59,152 bases of DNA from assembly GCA_002633005.1 (NCBI GenBank), contig NMRA01000197.1, positions 665,290-724,441 on the forward strand, given 5' to 3'. A model generated the notes under the pieces. It worked only from the letters and a program-made list of their open reading frames with translations, made no database searches and was not told the origin of the DNA. The position numbers were made by a program, and so were the translations under genes. Shown here piece by piece: positions 11,090-22,085 of the stretch. Within the stretch, counting starts at the first letter, position 1; every line of letters starts with the position of its first letter. The DNA is from Phoronis australis (taxonomy: Eukaryota > Phoronida > Phoronidae).

Positions 11090-11285
11090 AAAAATTGGGG
11101 GCTGGAATTTTTGGGAATATCTACCTTTTACTAAAAGATTCACTGGGTATGTTCAGAGCTATCAACTGTAGACGCTAACTTTTGGTACTTCCTGTCTTCT
11201 AGTGGAATATTGTCTCGTTTTCTACATTTTTGGAGTTCGTGCTTCTCTGACTGAGGTAGACCTTTTTCCATTTCTCCATACAGGA
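11090..11285 (-). repeat. Dispersed repeat family C, copy 1 (reverse orientation)
   Basis: Reverse-complement relative of the segments at 21595-21800, 33515-33790 and 44870-45140. Shared blocks include TTCTCTG...GTAGACCTTTTT (reverse of AAAAAGGTCCGCCNCAGAGAA) and GTTCAGAGCTATCAA (reverse of CGTAGCTCTGAAC). It has no coding capacity and the ends are not resolved. Confidence 0.45.
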
Positions 11286-11289
11286 GGCT

Positions 11290-14200
11290 CGTTCCAGCAC
11301 AGAAGTATCTGACAAGTCCAATGAAAAATGCTATATTTTATCCATTAAGCCAGAATGATTCAATCTTTTAACATAATAAGTAACTTAAAATGCACAATAC
11401 TTTACAACATAGAGCATTACAAACACTATTCAACAGCAAAAGTTTCCATGATGTGAAAGTGAACATATATGTAACTATTACCACGGTGACCGAATAGTGT
11501 TTCCTTACACCAGAATTTGACAAGTATGAATAAAAAAATATGAAGTTGCAAGGAACAAGAATTGCAGGCTTGAAGCTTCACATCCAACATAGCTTATTTT
11601 TGAAATTAAGATTATTCATATTGTTGACTTGATAACCTGAATTAATAAACAATAAGTTACAAAACATGACTTGAAAGCAATTTAGACTCAAAATTTAGAA
11701 AAATATGATTCATTTTGTGACACCTAATCAAGAATAGAACAGCAGTTCACAGTCAAACAAAAAACATTTCAAAATTATTACAACTATTTTTTTTAGCTTA
11801 GTGTAAGATCACCTGAATAGGAAATTCACAGTAAATAATTCAAATATATCTTATATTTTTACACAAAAAACGAAAATTGAACAAAGTTCCTTTTTGTAGC
11901 AACGTTTGTCAAAATGTATCAACGTTAACTCTTCACAAATTACAAAGCAACAAGTTGAACATGCCTTCTAGTTCAGCAAAAGTCGCCATGTTGTCGGTGC
12001 CGCCGCGATCCAAACAATGTGACCCAAATTTCGCCACAAAAATTGCAATAATTTTACACTGCGTGCCCCGATTTTGATACTTTTTCAATTTTTACCGAGT
12101 AGAATTCACTAGCTTTCCGCTGATAACAAAGTTTTTTTTTCAAAACTAGAAAAAAAATCAAAACGAAAAAAATGGTTTGACTCATATTGGTTCCTAGGTT
12201 CGACCACCCTACGTAATGGACTAAACATCAATGTTATTTTATCATAATAAGTACGCGTAACATTCCAAAAAAATTCAACGACCACTAACTGCAAACTATA
12301 AATACACGATATATTACTAATAAAACAAATAATGAAGACTTTTCGAACAAGCGATAGCACATTCACTTACAAGGAAAAAATAGCGATGTTCAGGACAAGT
12401 TCCTGAACTGATGAGCCGGAAATGTGGGTACGGAAATAACCGATGAGAGCCGGTACATGTAACTATGCGCTCACGAAGAAGGGTCAAATACTGTTAGATA
12501 ATCGCTTTTGTCAACAAAGGCGAAAAGAATATAAAGAAAGCGTGTGGAAGCAAGATTTTATGTAGTAAGTGTTTTCGGATACTGGAACCACATGGGCAGT
12601 TTGAGACCAGGACTTTAACAATAGCATCGTTTACCTGTTCATGAAGCTACTCCAGCGTTCTTTCAACAATAACTCACACAACAGACTGTAAAACTTAAAC
12701 AGGTTAAAGCACTTATGATTCCGCCAACCAATGCCTAAGAATTCCTTAGAGAAGAGGGACCCGATTTTTGCTCACTGACGTCGGTTACGATCAGCTTTGG
12801 CTGGCAGCAGCACTTCAGGTTTTGAGTCAAGGAGACAGCTAGTACATGTACATGTATGCGTCTCAGATTTCCAAATTGGTTAGAGACCTACATGTATTAA
12901 TTTTAAATTAGCGCTTTCACAGACGCGTTTTGTCTCCGTCTAAAGGAAACTCGTTCTAGCAATTTCAAATGAAAAAAAAATATCTAACTTTGACAGAAGT
13001 TAGTATAGTAATTTGAAAAGCTATCACCAGATGGTGCTGCGGTAGAGTGAGCATCCTTTAGGTACATACAAGAATTGTGAGTCATAATGTCATCATCAGA
13101 CATATATATCACTAGATGTCTCATTGGTTAGTAATCAGGACACGCCAAAATTGCCGCCACATTGAAACAGTCGAGTTCCAAGTGAGCATGGAAATTGCTT
13201 GTACAATGCTGCAACACTGTGCTGTGTTTGGGTGTTGCAGCGGTAGTCTACAGCATGCGGTCAGTTGCTTCGAACATCAACAAATAAAGCTTTACAAATA
13301 AGCATCGTATTTGATGCAAATGGCTATGAATTTCAGTTAAAAAAGTTATTTATGATATTTATTTATGCTGGGCTCTTTTCCATCTGCATTGCTGCTCTAC
13401 AGGCTCAAGAGCATGTCTGAGCGGGAGTGGAGGCCGGTGTAAGATTAATTTTGTCGTAGCCTGATTAGGCCTAGGTGTGACCTTGTTACCTCATTATTTA
13501 ATGTATATGTAACTGCGCAATGTATTGGATTTAGATTACTTTATTAATGTTAAATGATGAATTCAAGCTAAAAGCAGACACCAGTAAGCGTCTTGTGAAC
13601 TGCTGAGCAGATTGTCTTAGAACCTGTGGCGTCATTGGTTGATTTCAGCACCAACGCTTACCGTCAGGTATAAGAACTGAACTTGCTGTTATTAAGTGAA
13701 GCTACTTGGTCTAAATTGATATAAAATACACGTACGTTGTTTTTGGTGGCAATTAGGCATTTCACTCATGATCTTCTGGTTCACTTGAACAATCATCTGA
13801 GGCTTACATTTTAGCCATTTACATAAACTTGAAATGATTAGAACCAGTTCCTGGTTCACTTAAGTTGCTGTTAAATTTAGTAGGCTAAAACGTAGGGTTA
13901 CCATTTACAGTTTCTTTCCTATCACGGGATTGACCCGATGTTCCCCGTACCCTACATGTACATATTGTCCGTCCCTAAGTTCCTCAACCAATGTTTTCTC
14001 GTCCCCATATTCTTCCTGTCCTACATTTCCCGGTACGCCCCAACGATGGAAAACCCTATTAATTCCAAATATTACCCAATCGTTTTTTGATAATGAATTG
14101 AATAGATAATAAAACCGTGCCTTGCTTTAATATGATAACAATGACATATGCCTCGCAAAATGAGACTTTGCAATAATGCACTGGTAACTGGTTCCCGGAT

Positions 14201-14940
14201 GGTTTCCGCAGACAGGAAAACTCAGAGTTGTTTGTGTACTAATACTTCCTTTGCATATTCACAATTTAATGAGACATAGAATCTAAAAGCTAATCAGTCT
14301 GCGATCTCGTTTTTCCTTTTGCTGGCGCCGTCCTTGGATCCAGTGTTACATCTGTAGTGTGTGAGTTCCCTTTATCTTGATTATGCGATTGAGTGTTCCA
14401 AGCAGTCTCCACTTGATGAAATGCTGTGAACAGTCATTAAATTTAATCCGTCGAACATCAGATATGTCGATACGATCCAGTCCAACGGATTTCCAGTATT
14501 GGTGATATTTCTGTAGCAAGCCAGTGGCACCTCTTCAAGAAATATCTGGATCGCCACTTTTGCCTATTCATCACTTATCCAGAGTACAAATGTGGTTCAA
14601 TGTGTGGCTTATCTGTGAGTGTTGGCTGTAATAAAAATCTAACAAAAAATTAGTTTGTTGTAACAGGAGGATGAAATAACAGTCCATCAGCTCTTCAGTT
14701 GTATTGCTTCGAGCAGCTCATTCTTCAATAAGGACTGAAACTGTCATCAACTGGCAATGTCCAACCTCATGATAACACACTATCACTCTCTATCGCGAGT
14801 GCTGACAGCTGCTTACCATTCAGGACAACGGTGACAAGTTTAGAGTTGCTCATTCTACATCACAGTGCCTTGTCAACTGAGTCTGGCCACCTTGTAGACA
14901 ATACGTTTTGTTGTAAATGAAGTGATTAACAAATTTGCAC
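11290..14940. other. Intergenic stretch, no gene seen
   Basis: AT-rich sequence with scattered TACATGTA palindromes (12840s, 13958). The open frame near 11877-12077 and the one at 13116-13301 show no domain similarity and no convincing splice signals. No RNA gene or array was recognised. Confidence 0.5.
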
Positions 14941-14951
14941 ACAGTAAACAT

Positions 14952-15090
14952 GGGTGGCGCCCCATAGGGGGCTGGGGGACTATAGGTCCCACTTTTTTCA
15001 GTGTTGTGCGGCCCATGGTCTGTGGGCGGCGCACCACGGTTGGGCTGGGGGATTAAGCCCCCACATTTTTCAGTGATGCGCCGCCCATAG
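14952..15090. repeat. Tandem dimer of a ~70-bp GC-rich unit
   Basis: Two direct copies start at 14952 and 15024. Each runs from GGGYGGCGC, through GGGCTGGGGGA and a CCCAC(A)TTTTTTCAGTG block, to GCGSCCCAT. Each unit also begins and ends with near-complementary GGGCGGCGC/GCGCCGCCC, so it can fold back on itself. Dimeric short inverted-repeat elements look like this. The family is unidentified. Confidence 0.6.
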
Positions 15091-15099
15091 TAAAACGGC

Positions 15100-15800
15100 G
15101 ACCGTCGCTCCTAAAATATATTACAATATTTCAGACGTTTCGAGCTGCACACTCTTTGTCAAGGGCATGACACAGATTGCCGAATAGACAGATATATCTG
15201 TCTATGCTAGGGGCTCTTCCTTGCAAAATCACGCACGTTGCCTTAAACATTCCCCAATGCTGAAGTTATCACCCCCAAGAAATACAGTAGTCCATTTTCC
15301 ATCACGCTTTTCCATAAGAGCATTTAATTTAATTCCTGGATATTTCACAGATCTCTTAGTTGCTCCTGTGGCTTTAAGTCTAAACTGCCGCTAGCGATCA
15401 CTGGTAATAGACGGTTGGTCACGGCCGCGCCCGTGGCTGTCACTGCTGCTTTTGTGCATGAACGGTGATATGCGGCCCTGCACGTTATATATTATATTCC
15501 TACTTAAATTGTCTACTGGAATGTGCATTTTGGTGTACTCTCTGAAGCCAATCACGATGATAAGCACTCTGTGTTGTGTTGCTGTTCACATTTGGGGACC
15601 TTCGTCATAGGGCCGGGTGTGTAGCAGCGACTGACGTGTCTAGTTACCTTGGGCTAATAGGCGATGCCTCAGTTAAAGTTGTTTTTGTATCTATGATTCC
15701 CCCTCGACTAATTATTCAAATGACGGTCCTGGAATGTGTTTGCATGCAATGAGGCTAGTGTCCAAGTACACGTATATGGCATGCAGGATAATGAAGAGGA
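15100..15800. other. Intergenic stretch, no gene seen
   Basis: No gene or extended repeat is recognised. A short palindrome, TAGACAGATATATCTGTCTA, lies at 15185-15204. Confidence 0.5.
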
Positions 15801-15821
15801 TTGACTCTTGCGTTTGCTGCC

Positions 15822-16228
15822 ACAAAATGCCGCAAGTGAAACACCTGGTCGACGAAATGCCGGCCACAGACACGGAACTGAGATGTTTCAAGGCGTCATA
15901 TTAGGTTTTAATGGTGTACTTTTCATTGTTCACTGCGGCCGCGAGCCACTTCCGAAGCATTTTGGGCTCTCGAGGAAATCGAAAAACGGTATACCGCTTT
16001 CATTGCAATTTCATAGTTCGCACAAGCGCGGAACGATAGCCACACCATAGCGGCCATTACTCTACAGAAGAACCACTGACGGCGCTGCATTGTTAACTCA
16101 CCTTACTCGCCGGAGGTTAATGCGACACCTCTCTGTGCGGTAAGATCGACCGTATACGTGGAGATGTGGATATAGACCGATTAAGACGGTAAAAAGGTCT
16201 AATTAAATCGGGTGGCTTTCGCCTTTAA
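15822..16228 (+). mobile_element. Family B TIR element, 5'-truncated copy
   Basis: Matches the right halves of the elements at 41295-42456 and 42474-44191. Shared landmarks are GTCGACGAAATGCCGG, CACTTCCGAAGCATTTTGGG, GATGTGGATATAGACCGATT and the end GGGTGGCTTTCGCCTTTAA. The left terminal inverted repeat is missing, so this is a 3' fragment. A short frame around 15808-16050 is conserved as sequence in all three copies but is broken in the others, so it is not treated as a gene. Confidence 0.7.
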
Positions 16229-19200
16229 GCCTATAATAGTATTTCAGTGGACACAGGCCAGTATGGCATACGTCGCCGTAAGAGTCAGTGACACCACTTC
16301 CGGCGACATCAGAATATAATAGAATTAAAAGTGCTCCGGGGCCAATTTGTAGACTCATATGTACATGTTTATTTTTTTACCTACACAATACATCATCGGT
16401 AGCCGGAGCCTAGGTCCGGAATTGAAATCCTGCAGTGTGAGACTGGTATAGATGGAGCACATGGGTAACGAAGCAGTCACCCATGGCTATTCCGCCCAGG
16501 AATATGCGCAAACATTGTCTAAGCAGACTGTCAAACGCTTTTTATTCACCTTTTTATGCACCTTTGCCAATTGATGTTTATGTATTAAATCCATTCATAT
16601 TAAAATAAGGTGAAGGACAACGTGCTTATATCATCGATCTTTGGAGGTGATTATTATAATTTTACATCTGGTCCCGTTTATTTTATCAGGCCACAAAATG
16701 TGAAACAAAAGTGAATATGTCCACCATCTCATATAATAGCAATTGCAAAACATCCAACAGAGTTAACAAATCGGGTCTTTGTTCAAGCATTAAAAACGAA
16801 ACAACGTCTTGAGACCAGTGCTCGATATCCAACGTTTTCGGAAACATTCTCAAAATCATTGCGGATAGGTAAATGGATACAGTATATAACAATATTTCTT
16901 GCTGACTGTGAGCTAAACCATAGATTATAGACAGCAGATTCTCAACTCCGGCATATTACGTGATGAGCTAAACTCTCCTGACCTCTCTGGTGCAGTTTCC
17001 GGTTAGTGCATTTTGACGAGAAATACTTGCATCTACTTTACTGTCCAAAACAACGAAAACATATTAATTTCGGCATTAAAACGCTTTTCAAAGTCTTTCA
17101 ATAGTAGAAGTGTTGGTATTGTGAGTACTTTTGGCAATGCTACTGGTAATTAATTACAAAAGTCAAACTTCGGTGCCGACTGATTATGTCGTCTGCTTGC
17201 CCAATAGCAGCATAGTTATCCGACAGTTTTTGATTTATGGTTCACATAGGCCTACTGAGAAAACTACGAAAGCATGTTTATCAATCAACATTCTCAAGTG
17301 AGCAGTTCTTCTGGGAATTGTTGAGTGACCCTTAAAAGGGCCGTTGGTTGTAGCTATAGCGTGAAATGGTTCTCCAACGTTATCAAGAACCCTGCTTTTT
17401 CAGTTCTTGTTCCTAGATTCAGAAGTAGCCCTGAACCATAGGGAAAAAAGACATACTACGAAAACGAATCAAATTTTGAAAATCATCGCCTTCGTGTGAT
17501 TACGTGTTGCTGTCGCCAGACTGTTGTTCCTCCCCAACATCTATGTCGAAAATCGACGTTACAAGTGATGGAAACTTGTGTCCTTTGTTTCTAACTTTTA
17601 ACCCATTTTTTTAAGAAAGAGGTGTTTTACTGTACTGATTTTGTCTAACGTTGATAGAGCAAAACTTTTGGTTTTTACAATGCATTAATTGTGTTGAATG
17701 CATACATATTAGGTGTCTTCATTGAGTTGAACAGAAAATAAACTAAATGTAACACAATAACGTTTTGAAAATAAATAGAACAGTAAAACAGGACTCCCTA
17801 AAAAATCAAGCTGTTTTCGAAAACTTTGCGCCATTGGTGATCTGATTGGTTCATGCATTTACGGAGGGAAAATAATATACCAAGTATCGTGCACGTGTGC
17901 ACTGTAGCAACACTTTGTATCCTATTCTTATTCTGATTTGGCCAATCTGATGATACAGTAAATTTCCTTATTTATGCCCATCCTGATTTGACTGCAACTT
18001 GAGCTTGTTGGGTTCTATCATATATTGGGTTGGCATTGGGACCCACATGATGCTTACTCGAATGGGCTTCATTTTACCAAGTATTTCAAATTGAGGTGAA
18101 GAAAATAAACAAAGTGGGTGATTATCATCACCAGAATTTCATCATTAGTATCTTTGGCCGGGTGCTCAAATTTTCTGAGACAAGGGATTGTCAGATTTGT
18201 AAGGTAGAAGTGTTTCGCTGGATTTCCAGGTCTGTGGCGTTATTTATACCGGACCAAAATTAAAAAACAGACCTTTGTTTAAATCAGGAGCTGCATGATA
18301 CACATTTATTAGACGTGCCCAGGCATTGCACTGATCACTTGGAACCATTTTTATGGTTTATTAATATATAGTTAAACCAAGCTGAGGAGCTTGAAACCTG
18401 ATTCACGGCAATTTTGGCAGCGGTATTTTCTGAAAAATGCTCGTAAGTTGACAACAAAGTTTGATAGCAATGCACTGCAATTTTGTAGAAACTCTGTTCA
18501 TTGGTTACAGATGCGTCACAGAGCGTAACTTTGATGAATTCTAGCTTACGATTTCACCTGTTTCGGAGACCGGGTTTCAACCACTTTTGGGCGCCCCCTT
18601 CCTGAAGCGGATTTTTCTAAGCTCCCTGGCCGCTTATTAGGGCGCATACGGTAATATTTCAGAAGGGCAATGCTTGGTATCCTTTATGCGCGGGACCCTT
18701 TTGTTACATTAGGAGTGGGATTGGCTCATTATGTACCCTACAGGTGGCATAGGATTTTACAAAACTGGATGAAGAATTTTGTTTTCGTCATAAACGTTCG
18801 TTTGAAAGGCTTAAGTTTAGAAATGTTAGGACTTAAGGCGGAAATTTAAAAAAAATATGTCCGCTTACAAAAAAATTAACATTGAAGAATAAAAATAACC
18901 TTTACACCCTGCTGATGTTCCTGTTCCATGTTTTCAAAGAAGTTGGTTGCATTTTCATAGACTGCAGTCGAGAGATTTTGTGCGGCATATATTCGACATG
19001 AAATGAGTGTGTAATCTGCTGTTGAATTGCGAGATAGATTTTGACTGGTCCGGGTGGTTATTTTTGAAGTATTAATGTAATCTGTATTGATGTTAAAGGT
19101 TTTACCAGCATTCTATTTATTTGTACACGAATGTGTATTTTTTGAAATCGCTGATCCAAATCCTGCAGAGACCAACCGTCTGATCAGGGCCAGCGAAGAG

Positions 19201-19590
19201 TAATTGGGTTAATTCGCTCACTAGACTATGGCTGAACTTCCTCGTAAGGACAGGAGTTTATGAGTCACTACCTTTGGAAGAAATTTAGCAGATAATTTTC
19301 GTCAAAAAGTTTACCAGATAGTTTTCATCAAAACGGAGAAAACAAAAATGGATTTGTGAAGACAGGATTAATATTAAGTAGTAGAGTCTCTTAAAAACAC
19401 TCATCATCAAAGTGCCTTGAACAAATGTATAGTATTATTGCTGAAACAACTGCCATTCACGTTGACAGAAGAAGTAAGGTTTTCTTCCCACAGCCGATTA
19501 TGGGGTCTTCGGATGGTATGGAAGCTAATTCCTTTGCATTTCGCGTGTGTGGCCGAACAACACAGTAGCCGACCATGATTAGCAGACGAC
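16229..19590. other. Intergenic stretch, no gene seen
   Basis: Long AT-rich region without supportable genes. The only sizeable open frame (16686-16892, minus) shows no domain. No clear repeat boundaries were found by eye. Confidence 0.5.
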
Positions 19591-19591
19591 G

Positions 19592-19855
19592 TACTTGCCG
19601 GAAATTGCACCAGAAAATTTAGCCAAGTGTCGCCTGTATACGCCTGCTCGCTAATCCAGATATATCTGCTGTTAAATATGTGTATTTTGCCCTTAAAAGA
19701 CGAGAACAACTCTTAAATGGGTTGACTGCTTGTGCAAATGTGCCTGATTAATTGTTTTGTTTATTGTACTTTGGGCCTGAGGCCTTCAATACAAATAAAC
19801 GTATTGTATTATTACTTGCCGGAAATTGCTCCTGAAAATTTAGCCAGGTGTCGCC
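19592..19855 (+). mobile_element. LINE-3'-end-like insertion flanked by 43-bp direct repeats
   Basis: TACTTGCCGGAAATTGC...GTGTCGCC occurs at 19592-19634 and again at 19813-19855 with about three mismatches. The 178 bases between end in GAGGCCTTCAATACAAATAA followed by a short GTATT repeat, which resembles the 3' end of a non-LTR retrotransposon. The direct repeats would then be an unusually long target-site duplication. A local duplication is the alternative. Confidence 0.4.
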
Positions 19856-20610
19856 AGTGAATAATGACGTAAGGGCTTGTGCGTAAGCTCACAGATTTTG
19901 TCCATTGAAAGTATACGGAGTTGGCGGTCTATGTACTATAATCTATGGCTAAACTCATCTCAACGGAGTGCAAATGAGTACATGGTGATTAGTAACTTCT
20001 GAATAGTCTTGGCCGCAGGCCAAAGTGAATTTCACCACAAACTTAAATATTGACTAAATCCGGATAATCCTTTACATAGGCTTGAACAGAGCAAACATCA
20101 AACCTCAAGCGACATGGGAGGAAAGTTTTAAGCAAACACGTTGATATTTGGCAATAATCATTCTAAACCTACACTCTTTGCAAGACCCTGCATGGCCGGA
20201 AAATTGAGTAGTTATCTCCTCCGACTTGTAAATTTCTAATTATATTCCCTCCCCACGTGTTGTTTATGTGTCCCTTTCGACATGATTTTGCATGCTCAGT
20301 AGTACATGTTACTGACAGTTCTGCATGTGATGAATATTTTGATAAAAAGACGAGAAAGGGAAGAAGTTATCACAGACAGCAATGGCAGCTTCTTTGACAT
20401 TGTTTTGATGCCCATTACTTGTATTAGGCCTACTAGTTGTTATTTTTAGTTCGTCTGAAAGTACCAGGCATGTGGTTACATGTGGAGACTGCCCGGATCT
20501 AAGGAAATAGTACACGCTAGGATTGGCTTACGAGGATTGGCTTACGAAGTAACTGTAGCCAGAGTTGCTTTATTGGTCTCACAATGCTACAAAATGTTAT
20601 GTCGGTATCA
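19856..20610. other. Intergenic stretch, no gene seen
   Basis: No domain-bearing frame or RNA gene is seen. The minus frame at 20309-20515 has no recognisable features. A near-duplicate AGGATTGGCTTACGA pair sits at about 20518-20548. Confidence 0.5.
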
Positions 20611-20970
20611 CGGGTGAGAAACAACATGACCGCCGGTCCTCAAAATCGGACTGACTCACCCAAAACAGGACCTCCGGGGATCAAATGGGACCGTCGCACC
20701 AGAAAATGGGACTGACGCACCTAAAAACATGACCGCCCCACCACAAAACAGGACCGTAGGGGACTGAACATGACCGCCGGACAATATGCGGTTCAATCCC
20801 CGGCGGTCATGTTCAGTCCCCGGCGGTACTGTTTTCTGGTGGGGCGGTCATGTTTTTAGGTGCGTCAGTCCCATTTTCTGGTGCGACGGTCCCATTTGAT
20901 CCCCGGAGGTCCTGTTTTGGGTAAGGCGGTCCGATTTATGAGGACCGGCGGTCATGTTGTTTCTCACCCG
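20611..20970. mobile_element. 360-bp near-perfect foldback element
   Basis: The left end CGGGTGAGAAACAACATGAC is the exact reverse complement of the right end GTCATGTTGTTTCTCACCCG. The two roughly 175-bp arms match almost throughout (for example CATGACCGCCCCACCA against TGGTGGGGCGGTCATG), meeting near 20785-20795. The arms are built from repeated variants of GGGACCGNCGCACC and CATGACCGCC separated by short A-rich linkers. It has no coding capacity. This is a MITE or foldback-type DNA element, and the high arm identity suggests recent origin or arm homogenisation. Confidence 0.85.
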
Positions 20971-21590
20971 TGGATATGTTACTTGAGGAATAATGCGATG
21001 AATACTTTCAGTCATTCAGTTGAGTAATAATATGGCACCATAGTCAACTCAATCCGTAAGTCCAGTAATCGACTTAATTTTCTACATATTACTTGAGGAA
21101 TGTTTAGATTTTTGCACCGGGTCAAACACACATGTTCGCGTATTGCACGAATAGAAATTTTATTCGTGTACCAGAATGTTAGCAAATGTTACATTCATTC
21201 TGGGTATTCGTCCTAATGTTGTCATATTGTAACAGTTGACAAGGCTTGTCCGGACATTTAAGTGGTTTGTTAACATTCGGCGCTAGATCGTTGAAACGTT
21301 GGTGATTTGTTCCATTTTGTCATCCAATGAAAATTGAGGCCAAAAAGCAATTTTTTTTCTGGCTTGTTCTCCTTAGTCATTCTAAGACACTCGCTCACCG
21401 ATTACCAAAATTGCCAACCAGCATCAAATTCAGGCGACGCCTCGTTTTCTTTTTCTTTCTCTTTCTGAAAAGCTCCGCAAAGACCCGTACGAAAGGGCAT
21501 GCAAAGTGTTGTACTCCATGATTTGTCAAGCGATGAGTGAAAATATAACCCATAATTTTTGCTCGTCTCAGGTGTTAGTATTCTTCATGC
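20971..21590. other. Intergenic stretch, no gene seen
   Basis: Nothing recognised. The frame at 21327-21521 is Phe- and Lys-rich low-complexity translation without a domain. Confidence 0.45.
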
Positions 21591-21594
21591 CCAC

Positions 21595-21800
21595 ATCCAG
21601 GCGGGGCTGGTTCCCCCTCAGAGAAAAAAACACAGGAAAAAGTAGAATACATACAAAAGTTCAGGAAGTACCAAAATTCATTGAATGCCCAATTCGTAGC
21701 TCTGAACGTAATCCGTGAACCTTAGTACAAGACCCATTTTCTCAAAAATTCATTTTTAGGCCGGGTGCGCGCGTGTTCTTCTTTGAAAATGTAAGGAAGT
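21595..21800 (+). repeat. Dispersed repeat family C, copy 2
   Basis: Shares with 33515-33790 and 44870-45140 the blocks CTCAGAGAAAAA, GAATGCCCAATTCGTAGCTCTGAAC, CTCAAAAATTC and TTTAGGCCGGGTGNNCGC. It is non-coding and its ends are not defined. Confidence 0.6.
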
Positions 21801-21932
21801 GGATAGTAACTTACCTTCGACTCGTTTCCCGGAAAAGTAAAAACGGACTAGAACCAACTATGCCTTTTTATCAAATGACAAAGTTTGACGAATGTAATCG
21901 CTTTCATGCCGATAACCATAAATTGTCGAGGA

Positions 21933-22085
21933 CCCGGTGTGGCCTAGTGTGATAGGTGCCGCCTTTTTTACATAGGGTTGTGAGTTCGAGTCCCACTGGC
22001 CTACTCTGCTAGACCCTTGAGTCAGGTGTTAAGCTCCTCAGCTCGGTTATTAATTACATATTAATAAAGCACAAAAATAATTCCA
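21933..22085 (+). mobile_element. tRNA-derived SINE
   Basis: A box A-like TGGCCTAGTGTGATAGG (21940-21956) and a box B-like GTTCGAGTCC (21984-21993) are spaced as in RNA polymerase III internal promoters. GTGAG/CCCAC arms flank box B. The head is followed by an unrelated body and an A-rich tail (AATAAAGCACAAAAATAA at about 22063-22080). The T6 run between the boxes and the missing acceptor stem argue against a working tRNA gene. Confidence 0.55.

Noticed and set aside
21933-22010. Functional tRNA gene
   Set aside because: Box A and box B are present but there is no acceptor stem or anticodon arm and a T6 run interrupts the region. A SINE head fits better.
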